Assembly: GCA_027575765.1 (NCBI GenBank)
Contig: JANBPT010000647.1
Coordinates: 1 to 27,208, forward strand
Origin: Tieghemiomyces parasiticus
Lineage: Eukaryota > Kickxellomycota > Dimargaritomycetes > Dimargaritales > Dimargaritaceae
Direction of reading: 5' to 3'
DNA length: 27,208 nt
A program made the translations under genes and the position numbers. Below, piece after piece: positions 1-10,092 of the stretch. The notes beneath the pieces are model-generated. The model saw only the letters and a program-made list of their open reading frames with translations, was not told the origin of the DNA and did no database searches. Each line of letters starts with the position of its first letter. The stretch's first letter is position 1.

Positions 1-528
1 TCTCTTGCCCTAGGATCCCCTGCCAGGCGCCTGGATTCTGCTAGTCCAGAATTAGGTGACATGGACAACACATCACCGGAGACCACCTCCCCCAGTGACC
101 TGGGTGCATCACCTCTCCTATTTTGAAGGGCGGACAGCCCAGTGCCATCATGTGCCAACCTGGAGACCAGCCGTAATCATGAGGAGGATCCCCCCTATCC
201 AATCAGCCCTGAGCCTCAAGGAATCTTGGCAGACACCAGACTTCTTCCAGCGTCCTCCATGTCCCCTGCAAGGAAGCGCGCTCCTAACCACTCACCAGAG
301 ATGAGTCCGCCCTCCCACATCTATAGGCGAAGTAAACGACTCAGAGCGGGCCCCACTGGGCAAGGTACCCAACAGGCAGAGTCTGACTCAGACCTAGAGG
401 GAGGGCTCCCAGGCTATGTTTACTTTTCCTTTAAAACCAACCCTCAGTCTACCCCTTCGCCAGATCCAAGCCCCACTGGACCTGCCATCTCAGCTTTGGA
501 GGAAGGAGCAGACAACCATCACGGATAG
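1..528 (+). pseudogene. Unrecognised Ser/Pro-rich open frame with one in-frame stop, 5' end outside the window
   Basis: Frame 1 is open from the first base to a TAG at 526-528 apart from a single TGA at 124-126. The translated text is rich in Ser, Pro, Glu and Asp and looks disordered. It holds one strongly basic patch (HIYRRSKRLRAGP, near base 320-350) that could be a nuclear localisation signal or the kind of basic tail seen at the end of some retroelement polyproteins. No domain is recognised. The single stop suggests either a decayed 3' exon or a coincidental open frame in a GC-rich stretch. The upstream part lies outside the window, so function and even coding status are uncertain. Confidence 0.25.
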
Positions 529-1177
529 CACCACAACCAGGGATGCTCAAGCGTAGGCGATTCTGCACAGCCAGCCAGCCCGGCGTGTTCTGTAACCGAG
601 AATAGAGGGAAGGGGGAATCAGCTCACTTCTGCCCCTGGTAGGTTATAGGCTATTAACGGACCACTCATGGGAAATTCCAATTCCTCAGAGTGTGAGCAT
701 GCCATCCAAACGACAAGGAAAAGAAAAGAGAGGATTCACCCCTTTCTTCCCCCCTTTGGATCTAAGGACTCACTAGCTGCGCTCAACAAGCACGTTGTTG
801 TCCTGAAAATAGACATTCCGCTGAGCAATGAGAAAAGGAATGTTCTCCCTTCTGGATGCCAAATGGCTTCCCTCTCTCCCGCCTCTCTACCTTGCTGGCT
901 AAAACTCTCCTTCACCCCCAGACGAGCATATTTGTAGTGACCTGGGCACCCAACCCTTTTTGAAGACTTGTCCGCAAACTATATATCATCATTACATCTA
1001 ATTGCCTCCTCGCACATGGCCACCTCGCCTACCTAACTACACCGCCTACTCGCCCTACTCGGTTACAGTAGGAGGTAATGGTGGTTACACGCTGCCTGAC
1101 AGAGCCCAGTGTTGGTGTCCATTATTTGCATTACCTGGCCTGACTGGATAAAAAGTGCAGAGCACAACTCTGCCGCT
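529..1177. other. Gap without a supported gene
   Basis: An ATG-initiated 89-codon frame at 668-937 (+) has no recognisable domain, signal peptide or splice context, and I do not call it. The segment from about 940 to 1080 is rich in short C/T-containing words. It leads into the TATA box of the broken secreted-protein gene. Nothing else is seen. Confidence 0.4.
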
Positions 1178-1183
1178 TATAAG
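1178..1183 (+). promoter_or_regulatory. TATA box of the broken secreted-protein gene
   Basis: TATAAG lies 153 nt before the ATG at 1336, followed by a pyrimidine-rich leader. The two intact small secreted-protein genes in this window have the same spacing (about 138 and 145 nt), which supports a real promoter. Confidence 0.45.
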
Positions 1184-1335
1184 TCCTTCCCTTGCCATCT
1201 GCTGCTCTACTGCCCTGGCCTCTTTCAGACCAAAAACCCTGCCTATTGTTTTGACTTGGTACTAGTTAGCCTATTTTCTCTACACTACTCCAACTCCACT
1301 GGCTTACCATAACGACACCTAAGCAATCTACCACC

Positions 1336-2398
1336 ATGACTGCCACGTTTCCCATGCTTGTTTTTGGCCTGGTGGTGGCCTTTGCACCCTTGTCCCAAGC
1401 CGGAGCTATGCGCCCCTCCAATGAATTTTGGAGAACCATCCCTTATGAACAAGCCCACTCTACTGTCCCAACTACCCCTTCATGAAAGGTACAGATGACA
1501 ATAGGTCCATGACAAACATACTGTCCCAAGTCAATACCATCGACCTCACTGTCAATTGCGCCAGTGGAAAGCCTTTAGTCTTCCCTCTGTAAATCAGACT
1601 GGACCCCTTCACTGTACTGACTACTGAGTTGTCTAGGGACTTTTCTAACGTCCCCATTATTGATGGTACTGATAACAGAATCTCATTACCAGTGGGTCAC
1701 CCACAGACCGCCCAGCCACCTCTTACGATTCTGAGGGCACAAGCTCCTAGATGTTTGGCCAGGATGCAACCCCACTCACCAATGATGGTATCAAGGCCAC
1801 TGAACTTTCTCGGACATCCATCCACGGCCAGTTGTCAACCAAAGGTCAGTTCTTCAAAGTATACATTTGCTCTGTGGAAGCCAACAACTGTCAACTCTAT
1901 GTGTCAGCTGGAGGGTATATTTCGTTCCTTTTCTAGTTGTGCTAACAGTCATGCTTGAAAGTTCACCACCAAGGTCACAGGGTTGCAAACTTCTCAAGAT
2001 ACTTCTACTATTTTTAGAGTCGGCAGAACCTATCTCCCCATGGTTAAAGTTAGTTAGGTTGAGGACCGCCCACTTTCCTGGATTGGCAAGCTTAGACTAC
2101 TGCAACGTACCCTGGTTTGCGTTTAGGACCCCAACTGTCAGGCCTGGTATTTTGACTTAACCCAATAATATTCACTGGAAAATGTTTTTTCAGCGTAGCC
2201 TACCAAGCTGACTTAAAGCGCATGGAAAGATTGAGCCACCCTGCCCTCGTTTTGGAGCTGGCATTGGTTAGCCGCGATTCTTTGGTAGCCAACGTTAGGA
2301 CCTACCTCCTGTCAGACTACACTGTTGAGCATTTGGCGAGACACTTAAAATACGTCATCTGTCTAATGATGCAGATTATTTACACCGCCTTGTCCTGA
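1336..2398 (+). pseudogene. Decayed gene for a secreted protein
   Basis: The ATG at 1336 sits in a good context (CCACCATGA) and opens a clear signal peptide: a hydrophobic core MLVFGLVVAFAPL followed by SQAGA. The frame stops at 1483-1485. Protein-like text then continues in a second frame (NYPFMKGTDDNRS, then IDLTVNCASGKPLVFPL, stop near 1590, then DFSNVPIIDGTDNRISL). It moves to a third frame around 1740-1936 (LSTKGQFFKVYICSVEANN). A further stretch of about 77 codons ends at the TGA at 2396-2398, but whether it belongs to the same gene is uncertain. The family is not recognised. Several stops and frame changes over about 800 nt, with no good donor or acceptor at the breaks, point to decay rather than introns. 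It was probably an extracellular protein. Confidence 0.5.
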
Positions 2399-3119
2399 GA
2401 TTATATTTAGCTGGCCGAGGAGCGCAAATCGAGCCTGATTAAATAGAGGGTTTCACCTCCTTTTGCTCATTGGTTGGCAGCGCACCAAATAACTTGCCCA
2501 AATAGAATTGCCGTTCTTTGTGGTTATCATTTGACCATTTAGTATCGGCCTCTGGTCTATCCTTTGGTTATCTGTATCAATGCTGTCCTGAATATATATT
2601 TTAGACATAGAAATGAATTGCATAGTGATTGGGTAACGCTCTACCATTATTGGACAAGTCGGGGAGCTGTCTAGATGCACTGGTTGACGCTGATCTAGTC
2701 CACGCGATCTCTGATGCTGCCGTTTATTAAAGCCTATACTGATAGGTTTTCCAGTCGGATATCTTGTTGCCACGCCTCGACCTCTGTATCTGCACTGTAA
2801 GTTGGAAGCCACTGCCTGCCTTCCATATCTCCTGATCCCTCTATTTTCATTCCACTCAGGGTATCTGCCCTCATAGCTCTCCTTAAGGTAGCTCGGTCCA
2901 TACCCACAGGCTTTCAGTAGGCAGTTTTCAAGCACACTTCCGTACGTCCTGTCGCTCTACATATTTCCTGCATTACCTTGGCCCCACCGCCGTGACCTCC
3001 CTACCTAGTCCATCTCCCATCACGCCGGTGGATGGAGCTCCAATCCTCTCTGCATGCTCCCTGCTCCCTGTTTTGCTTTCAATTGTGTCTTAGAGGCGGG
3101 CCACTTTCTACTTCCTATC
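2399..3119. other. Gap upstream of the cullin gene
   Basis: A 160-codon open frame lies on the minus strand (2453-2935). It starts at GTG, has no ATG near its start, and shows no recognisable motif, so it is not called. The last 120 bases contain pyrimidine-rich DNA ending in TTAG near 3092, an acceptor-like sequence that could serve a 5' UTR intron of the cullin gene. No TATA box is evident. Confidence 0.35.
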
Positions 3120-5757
3120 ATGTTGCTGCTCAACCGAAAGCGAGTGCCTTTCGAGTCCATGTGGGCCGAGTTGTCCCAAGTCCTGACCAGGATTTACACC
3201 TTCACCGATGTGGAGGGCGTTTCCGGTGTCGAGGTGATGCAGCTGGTGTACGACATGTGTACTGCTCGGCCGACACCTTACACCCGGGAACTACTTGCCG
3301 CCCTGACGCGCTACCTTGAGGACCATGTCAACCGAACCCTAGTCGTAAGTTAAGGCTCGGGCATGCCCAAACCAGCTCCGCCGACCTGTCCACACTGGAC
3401 GGCGGATGAGTAGAGTAAAGGATAGCAGGAAGATGGGCGACATGTTAAACATGGGGGTATTATGTTACATTTTAGTTGGCTAACTGTCGTATCCCCGTTC
3501 GGATCGTTCGCTTGGCGCATACCTTATCGCCACCACCCTTCAATTCTCGGGACTCAAGCATATCGTACACAACAGTAACCCCCTACGGGCCTACGGACTG
3601 CATTGGAACAAATACCAGCGGGCGTCGGCACACACCGATTCCTTGTGTATCTATCTAAACAAACAGCTTCGAATTCAGGCCCAGAGAACCACTCCAGACG
3701 ATCCGTGGGCGGCGCTCAATCTGGCCGCGGTGGATCCGCCCCAGTCGTCCGTAGCGGCGGTCGCTGCGCAAGCCGACTCGATCTCGCTGGCTGACATCGC
3801 TGCCGATGGGGAGCCGCGGTTGCCCTCAGCCACATACCCGTCCGGCATTACACGTTCCCCACCCAGCGTTCTGACCCTGGCCTACCGTGCGTGGCGAGAT
3901 CGTCTCCTGGCCGTGGTGCGCACCCAGTACCAGAACGTGCTGATCAAGCAGGTCTTTGACATCATCACCACGGGCCGACAAGGCGGCCCAGCCGACCACG
4001 CCCTGGTACACGACTTCGTTGATACCTTGTGTGCTATGAAACCGCCGCCAGATCGAGCTGATAGCAGCTACCAAACGGAGTTCAAGGAGCCGTACCTGGC
4101 TCGTCTACGCCAGTTTACGGAACGCCGTGGGCGGGAACTCTACGAGTCCCTCAGTGTCACAGCCTTTATGCGCCAGGTGGAGGCCCTACTGCAGGAGGAA
4201 ACGGTTAATGCCGAGCGGTACTGCCACCCGAACACTGCAAACGAAGTGGCGGCCTGTTGCGAGCAAACCCTCATCATACCCTATGTGGCCCGCCTGCAGA
4301 CAGAACTCGACGCCGCAATCGTCGCCGAACACCTGACCAAATGCACGCTGGCTTACCAGCTCTTGGCCCGTGTGTCCGACGGGATAGGGGCAGCCTTGCG
4401 TACCTACGAGAAGCATGTCATAACCGCCGGGCGGGCTGTGTGGCGGGCTGTGCCCTCGACCGAGTTCAAAGACCTCCGTTCCGCGGTAGAATGGCTCATG
4501 GACCTCCACAGCCAGCACGTCACCATCTGCCAGGATGTGTTCAAGCAGGACCGACTCTTTGTGGCAGCCTTGGACAAGGCCTTCCGCGCCATCATTAACT
4601 ATAGTCTAGGCCGGGATGTCTCCGCCCCCATTGTCACGGACACGGGGAATCCGACCTCCTCAGGCACGGGCCGACTGCCGCACGCTCCCGAGCTCCTGGC
4701 TCGCTACGCCGATGTGGTTCTGCTACGGAAGAGTGCCCGGGCCACCACGCTAACCGACGCTGACCGGGAACGTAGGCTCCACCAGCTGATCAACCTGTTT
4801 CGGTACCTCGACGACAAGGACGTCTTCCAAACGGCCTACACCCGCCTGTTGGCCAAGCGCCTTCTATTTGACCAGAGCGTCTCATTAGATACCGAGATGA
4901 CGGTGGTGTCCCGTCTTCGCGATCTGTGCGGGGCGGAGTACACAGGCCACCTACAACAGATGTTCAACGACTTGACCGTGAGCCAGGGACTTACTGAGGA
5001 ATTCAGCGTGGCATCGCCCGAGCCGTGGCGGTTGGACGTCCGAGTCCTCACCGTCCGGGCCTGGCCACTCACAGCGGGACCTGCGGCCCCAGTGCTTCCT
5101 ACTGGGCTGGACACCAGCCTACGGCAGTTCACTGAACTCTACCACCGCAAGCACAGCGGACGCAAGCTACAGTGGTTGTGGCAGTTCACCGGTGGCGACC
5201 TCGAACTCCACTACCTCGATAAGCGGTACCGCATCCGACTGTCGCTATACCAACTTGCCCTACTGCTCCAGTTCAAATCGGATGACCGACACACCATACA
5301 GCAGCTAGCGCAGGCCGCCGGTCTATCGGCCGCGGAGGTTACGCAGAACCTGCGCCCCGTAGTGGACCTCGGATTGCTGGTCACCATGGACCCGGCGGCC
5401 AGTTGGAAACCTACCACCTTATTGACACTAAACCTCAGGTTCAGCAGTAAACGGACTCGGCTACGCGTATCTACTACGAATCCCACTGCGTCGGAGTCCG
5501 CTACCGTGGAGCCTGACCCCGGTCGGGCTTCGCTCGGCGAAGACCGCAAGCTGTACCTCCAAGCCCTCATTGTGCGCATCATGAAAACGCGTCACCGCTT
5601 GCCCCACACCGCCTTGCTTAACGAGGTGATACAGGAGGCCCAGCCTCGGTTCCGACCAGACGTGGTGCTTGTCAAGAAGAGCATCGAGCAACTGCTTAAT
5701 AAGGAATACCTGGAGCGCGACCCAGCCAATCGAGACGTGTATATCTATGTCGCCTAG
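3120..5757 (+). CDS. CUL1: Cullin, CUL1/Cdc53 type, scaffold of an SCF ubiquitin ligase
   Basis: Two exons, 3120-3344 and 3559-5757, give about 807 residues (human CUL1: 776). The donor GTAAGT at 3345 and acceptor CTCAAG ending at 3558 are both phase 0. Joining them places the start FESMWAEL...LVYDMC before HWNKYQRAS...CIYLNK, the order of the CUL1 N-terminal repeats. A Ser/Ala-rich insert of about 55 residues follows CIYLNK. The C-terminal half carries FRYLDDKDVFQTAYTRLLAKRLL (in part) and MFNDLTVSQGLTEEF, which match the RBX1-binding cullin homology domain. A winged-helix end follows with IVRIMK, whose Lys (codon at 5584, residue about 751) is the expected NEDD8 site, and a YIYVA tail. In the family, the N-terminus binds Skp1/F-box and the C-terminus binds RBX1. 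The in-frame ATG at 3054 is an alternative start adding 22 residues. CUL1 rather than CUL2 is likely but not certain. Confidence 0.9.
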
Positions 5758-5935
5758 GTTCGTAACCAAGGTAGATTCCATCAAATTGGCGGGTCCCTCA
5801 TGGTGAAGTTACAGACATCAAAAGCAGTAATTGGCTTGTTCATTGCTATAAATCCGATCGTTACCGGCAGATAACATCGCTGTGGAGATTTCTGGTAACA
5901 AGGAAGGGTTGGTTTTGCGAGAAAGGTGGCAATGG

Positions 5936-7638
5936 CTACACCTCAATCTCGTGGACGCTCACGTAGGACCCGTCGGCGGGGTCTACCGAACCCATTCGGG
6001 CGATTTGGATGCGGTGGATTTCGGCCTGGCCGAGATCCCAGTTACCCATGTTCTGCAGCAAGGGTTGCGCATCAAACACCTGGTCTCGGGGTGACTTGCC
6101 CCTGTCGCTGTGGGCCCCGGCGGCTTTGAGGTCTGTCCCACTTAGAAATGCCACATTAGCCAGGGTGGCGTGAAGCTAGAGTTCCAGGAAGGCGGAGGTA
6201 TCCAAGCGATGAGTCGAGGGCATGGCTTGAATTGCCGATTCACCATTTTGACCTTGGGGCAGTCCCTGTGGTGATAATTATGATCAGGGCCATAAAGAGC
6301 GACAGGTACGATCCGTGGGAAACCTGGTCTCTAAACGTACCTTGAGTCTAGAAATATCCCCGTTTCTAAGGAGTCCGGCCGCAAAGAACGTGGTGAGGAG
6401 GATTTTGCTGACGGCACGCAATCGGCCCTGGGCATCGTCCTCGACGTCGGCGTAGAGCACTTTGCATTCGTCTGTTGTGACGAAGGGAGAGGAGGGGGAG
6501 ACGGCGGTAGTGATGGGTGCAGTAATTATCTGGGCAAGTTAGAGGTGCTCCCGAACTACGAATTACACAATATGCTCCTTGGCACCTATCGGGGCCATCG
6601 AGGAACAACCGTGGTGCCACATCAGCGTGAGCCGCCAGGGTATCTTACCATGGGAGCCGCGCATAATGCGAAGTCCCCGTAGCCCTGCCACCAGAGGTTG
6701 GTCGCCAATCGCCTCGACAATCGCCGGGCGTGCCTTGTCCAGCGCACCAAAGGCACGGGTAAGCTCCTCGTCGCTCAGTAGGTTCATTACCGCGATCGTC
6801 AAATGCAGGCGGTGGTCATTCATATAGAGGTTGGGACTCAGTTCGTGTACCCAGGCCGGGCGGCCAGTTGGTAGTGGGGCATTACGGTATACGTCCAGTG
6901 CTGCCGTGCGGAACTTGGCCACGCTCTGGGGCATATAGTCGCCCTTCAGTGGGATGCAAATGAAGTGCGTCGGACGGGACGACAGATTCGGCTATGAGGG
7001 TGTAACGTAAAGCAATCCGGTACGAGGTTAAGTGGGATGGCCATAAACCAAAATATGTATATTAATATGTAAAGGACCAGCTGTCGCCCGTTCGTCCAGG
7101 ACCAATTAGGCACCATCAATACAACTTTCAGCAAGAGTTGGCCCAGTGTCTGCCACCAAGGATGGCCAGCTAATCGTGACTAGCTTGCCGACCAGTCACT
7201 CACGGGTAATTACGCACCTTATTAGTAGCGGCCTGATCGGCGGTTTCTCGGTGGCCGGTCGGCTTTTCTGTGAGAAATAATCATATACATGTAAAAAAGA
7301 TTAGAAATAAAACAGGCCGTGGTGAGAAAACAACGGCAATTTGAGTCCAGGTCCGTATGGACAAAGCAGACTACGAGGCCGCCTGGTGAAGTACACCGCC
7401 TACCCTCCAGTTGCGATTTGGCAGCCGCGGTGATTCGGGCACCCAGTTAATCGGGAGGGGTGCGGCAGTTGTCGAGGCCTCACTGTCTACATTCCCTCGG
7501 GGCTACGAAAACCACCAGACCCGTACCTGTTATTTTTGAAGTGGGAGCGGAGGATGGACTGGCGGTTTCAGTTCCATTGCTGTTAGCCAGGACACGGTAC
7601 AGTCGCGACTGAACTCGAACGAGACGGAATGCACTCAT
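5936..7638 (-). CDS. Two-histidine (2H) phosphoesterase, AKAP7/ASCC1-like
   Basis: Five exons on the minus strand, 7638-7527, 7267-7218, 6991-6649, 6471-6341 and 6175-5936, make 291 residues. All donors are GT and acceptors AG, and all phases agree (1, 0, 1, 0). The domain begins at RPTHFICIPLKGDYMPQSV, and the two catalytic H-x-T motifs are HLT (residues 117-119) and HAT (214-216). The join SH/DECKVLYADV restores a typical family strand. The 2H fold in AKAP7 and ASCC1 relatives acts on RNA ends, cyclic phosphates or 2',5'-linked oligonucleotides; the substrate here is unknown. The first 22 residues (MSAFRLVRVQSRLYRVLANS) have four or more Arg and no acidic residue, like a mitochondrial presequence. 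The gene ends 178 nt from the cullin stop, tail to tail. No TATA box is obvious. Confidence 0.85.
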
Positions 7639-8317
7639 GGCGTACGATAGTCGAAAGGGTGGTGATGGTTTTACTGCTACTTGTCCAGAAAAATAGAAAC
7701 AATAAAGCCACTGGGGAAATGTTGAAAATGGCGAGGTGAATCAACATGAGGGTAGTGAAATCGAGCAGTTGAATGGCGCCAACGTTTTGAGTTTTAAGTT
7801 TCGACAAGAAAGGCGTGAGCAGTAGGGGAGGACTATGACGAATACAATCAAGTGTAAAGCCTCCAATGGACTGGACAATTATAAAAGCCCCAAGATTTCA
7901 ACAATCAGATCGATTCGACGCCTCACGGGCTACTATAGGAGTAAGGAACCTACTAAGGTAAGCCAGGTCTCCCTTCCAATGGGGCATACATATATATATA
8001 ATGCACGCAGGGTCGCATTCACTGTCTGGTGCCGCCTAATGAAACTTGGTGTATATCGACCAAGAAGACAAAGTGAGACTATCGAATCCACAAACGCAAG
8101 GCATAAGGTATGGCCAAGATGAATATAGATTTGTTATTCGGCGGTATATATGCCATACCCGTCATATGTACAAGAATCCGTACTATTACCACAAGGGAAA
8201 CCCGATAGTTGGCACTATCTCCAATATTTTTATTTACTCAGGAAAGTAGAGAAGGTCTAAATCGGATCTAAAGGGTCACCCCGCAGGATGAGGGCCGCAG
8301 GCACAGCCCGAAGCCGG
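7639..8317. other. Gap between the 2H gene and a small secreted-protein gene
   Basis: This is the upstream region of the 2H gene and the downstream region of the secreted-peptide gene. It is more AT-rich than its neighbours, with TATATATATA-like runs near 7990 and AATTATAAAAGC at about 7878. A 95-codon frame (7835-8122, +) shows no domain and AT-driven composition, and I do not call it. Confidence 0.4.
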
Positions 8318-8632
8318 CTATTGTTTTTTGAGGGCGTTTTGGACCTTGTTGAGAGCACCAGAAGCCTGGCGCTTGATGCTGTTCTTGTGCATCGGCTTAC
8401 GATCTTCTACTGGATGCGGAGCTTTGTACCCAGTTATATGAAGGCGTGTAGAATCGTGCTCCGCTGTCTTGAAGGCAACGTTATTCCCCTTAGAATTCGG
8501 GGTTGACGTACGCTCTCCCGCAGTAGCGGCCCTGCTGGTGGCTTCGGAATCCGCCGGGTAAGCGGCTACAGTGCCCAAAAGACAGACGGCGACCAAGATA
8601 GCGATGAGGAGAGGTTGGATATGAAAACGCAT
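8318..8632 (-). CDS. Small secreted protein with basic amphipathic C-terminus
   Basis: An intronless frame of 104 residues starts at the ATG whose first base is 8632. The same frame is open further upstream, but residues before MRFHIQ look like leader sequence and the signal peptide begins here. Residues 1-24 are a signal peptide (core PLLIAILVAVCLLG, end VAAYP). The mature part is polar and Ser/Thr-rich, and it ends in a Kex2-like KR followed by QASGALNKVQNALKKQ. This 16-residue tail can be drawn as a cationic amphipathic helix and would carry an N-terminal Gln after KR cleavage. No known family is recognised. The protein resembles the one at 24888-25091 in layout. A secreted effector, antimicrobial-like peptide or signalling peptide are all possible; this is inference. 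Confidence 0.7.
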   Translation of the reverse strand: MRFHIQPLLIAILVAVCLLGTVAAYPADSEATSRAATAGERTSTPNSKGNNVAFKTAEHDSTRLHITGYKAPHPVEDRKPMHKNSIKRQASGALNKVQNALKKQ

Positions 8633-8776
8633 GGTGGAGAATACGCTGAGGTTTATGACGGGCGAGAATGTCCGGGGTGGGTGGTCGTAGGATGCGATGA
8701 GTGGCGAATGATGGAACGGTCGGAAGGCGAGCTGGGTAGTGTAATGATGACCCGGCATGTGGCGAAGGGAGAGGTA

Positions 8777-8784
8777 CTTATAAT
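8777..8784 (-). promoter_or_regulatory. TATA box of the small secreted-protein gene
   Basis: Read on the minus strand the sequence is TTATAAGT, about 145 nt before the ATG at 8632. Spacing is the same as for the other two signal-peptide genes in the window. Confidence 0.5.
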
Positions 8785-10092
8785 CATCGAGCCAGGGCGG
8801 TCGAGTTGCTGGGGTACTCACTTCCTTTAATCCTCGGTTGCCACGAAACGACCACACAACGGTGTTTCACTCAAGCCTATAGTCGATAGTTGGAGCCAAT
8901 GGGCCTCTATTTTTGGTAGAAGAGAGAGACCCACCCTCGATAGTGCTGCAACATCATCTGCAGGGTGGTCGAACCTAGAGGTGCTCTTTCAGATTGGTGG
9001 TGGACTAATTTATTGGTAGACCATGCCATTGTTACTACTGACTCGATCATGCGAGGTCCAATGGGTGTAGTCTACCGTCTTTACAGTCCTCTCCCTATCG
9101 TTCGCGCCCTCCCGATCTTCACCTTGCCCTTCCAATACACTTTAAATGAGCAATGATTGTGCTCATTGTCGCACCCTAGCTCAAGATGGCCTATGCTTTG
9201 TCTGCAATATCAATTGGTCGAGATTCGGCACCTACGGCGGTGTAACTGCCAATCCTACCGACCTTCCGTCTTCCCCCTCCTCCTATTAAGCGTCTGCCAG
9301 TGCGGGACGTCGTTTTGTATAGTACAAATCCTATCTGCGGCACCACCGTCATCCCCGCGCAGTACCCTATTTTTAAAAAAGGGGATAATGAGTTCCGGTG
9401 TGAGCTGAAACTGTAATTAGTAAAGCCGGGTGGTCGTTATCTCTTGTATACAAAGCCCACTACAATCATTCTTTCACTTAGCAATAGGTAAGGTGAGGGG
9501 CGGCGGCCGTAATGCTTCAGCTTATCGCATAGTTTTCCTGCTACTCGCACCTTCCGTTACCAAGGGGGCCTAATAGACAGGGCATTTGGGGGCAGGGTGG
9601 GGTTAGGATGAAGTAAACGTATAGTTAAAAACGACATTTATCGCGCCGGCTCTCTAAAGCTCTAGGTGGAAGGGAGGGGGTCTTTTCTCCGACTTATAAC
9701 AATGAAGGTGTATGGAGGGGGTGTGGAAGTATTAGGGCACCATCTATCTTATCTCGTCGAGTGAGTAGTTGGCGGCTGGGAAGAGGAGTAGGGAGGGTCA
9801 TCCACATGAGAATAGGAGGTGCTCTCATTAGCAGGGATGTCAGCTTCCGTCGGTGGTCGCACTACGACCACACCAAGCTACACGAACCGACCCGAACCCG
9901 AAGTGTTTTAGGTCTGGCAAATGGTGCCCCACACTTAATATTAGTCCCTATCCCATTCGTCACTTATTCATTTACATATTTACTTTTATAAACCCTGTTC
10001 CCTCCCCCCCGGGGGGCATCGCAGCAACCACATTAACCCTCGATGGTAAAAAAGAAAAAGAAAAATAAGAGAGAATGATTTCCCTAAGAAAG
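8785..10092. other. Long gap without a supported gene
   Basis: Several short open frames occur on both strands, none over about 85 codons with a credible domain or splice context. The segment holds a perfect palindrome of C6G6 at 10005-10016 next to the 3' end of the TBC gene, and a purine-rich stretch around 9580-9800. It separates the upstream side of the secreted-peptide gene from the downstream side of the TBC gene. Confidence 0.45.

Noticed and set aside
2453..2935. 160-codon minus-strand open frame
   Set aside because: It starts with GTG, has no recognised motif or splice context, and such a length can arise by chance here.
3054..3119. Upstream in-frame start for the cullin
   Set aside because: Kept only as an alternative; the 22 added residues are hydrophobic, unlike cullin N-termini, and may be leader or intron sequence.
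6366..6620. Minus-strand frame overlapping exon 4 of the 2H gene
   Set aside because: Wrong frame; the acceptor at 6472 joins SH to DECKVLYADV and preserves the domain.
7835..8249. Two overlapping plus-strand frames in AT-rich DNA
   Set aside because: No domain, signal peptide or credible splice sites; TATA-like words around them look compositional.
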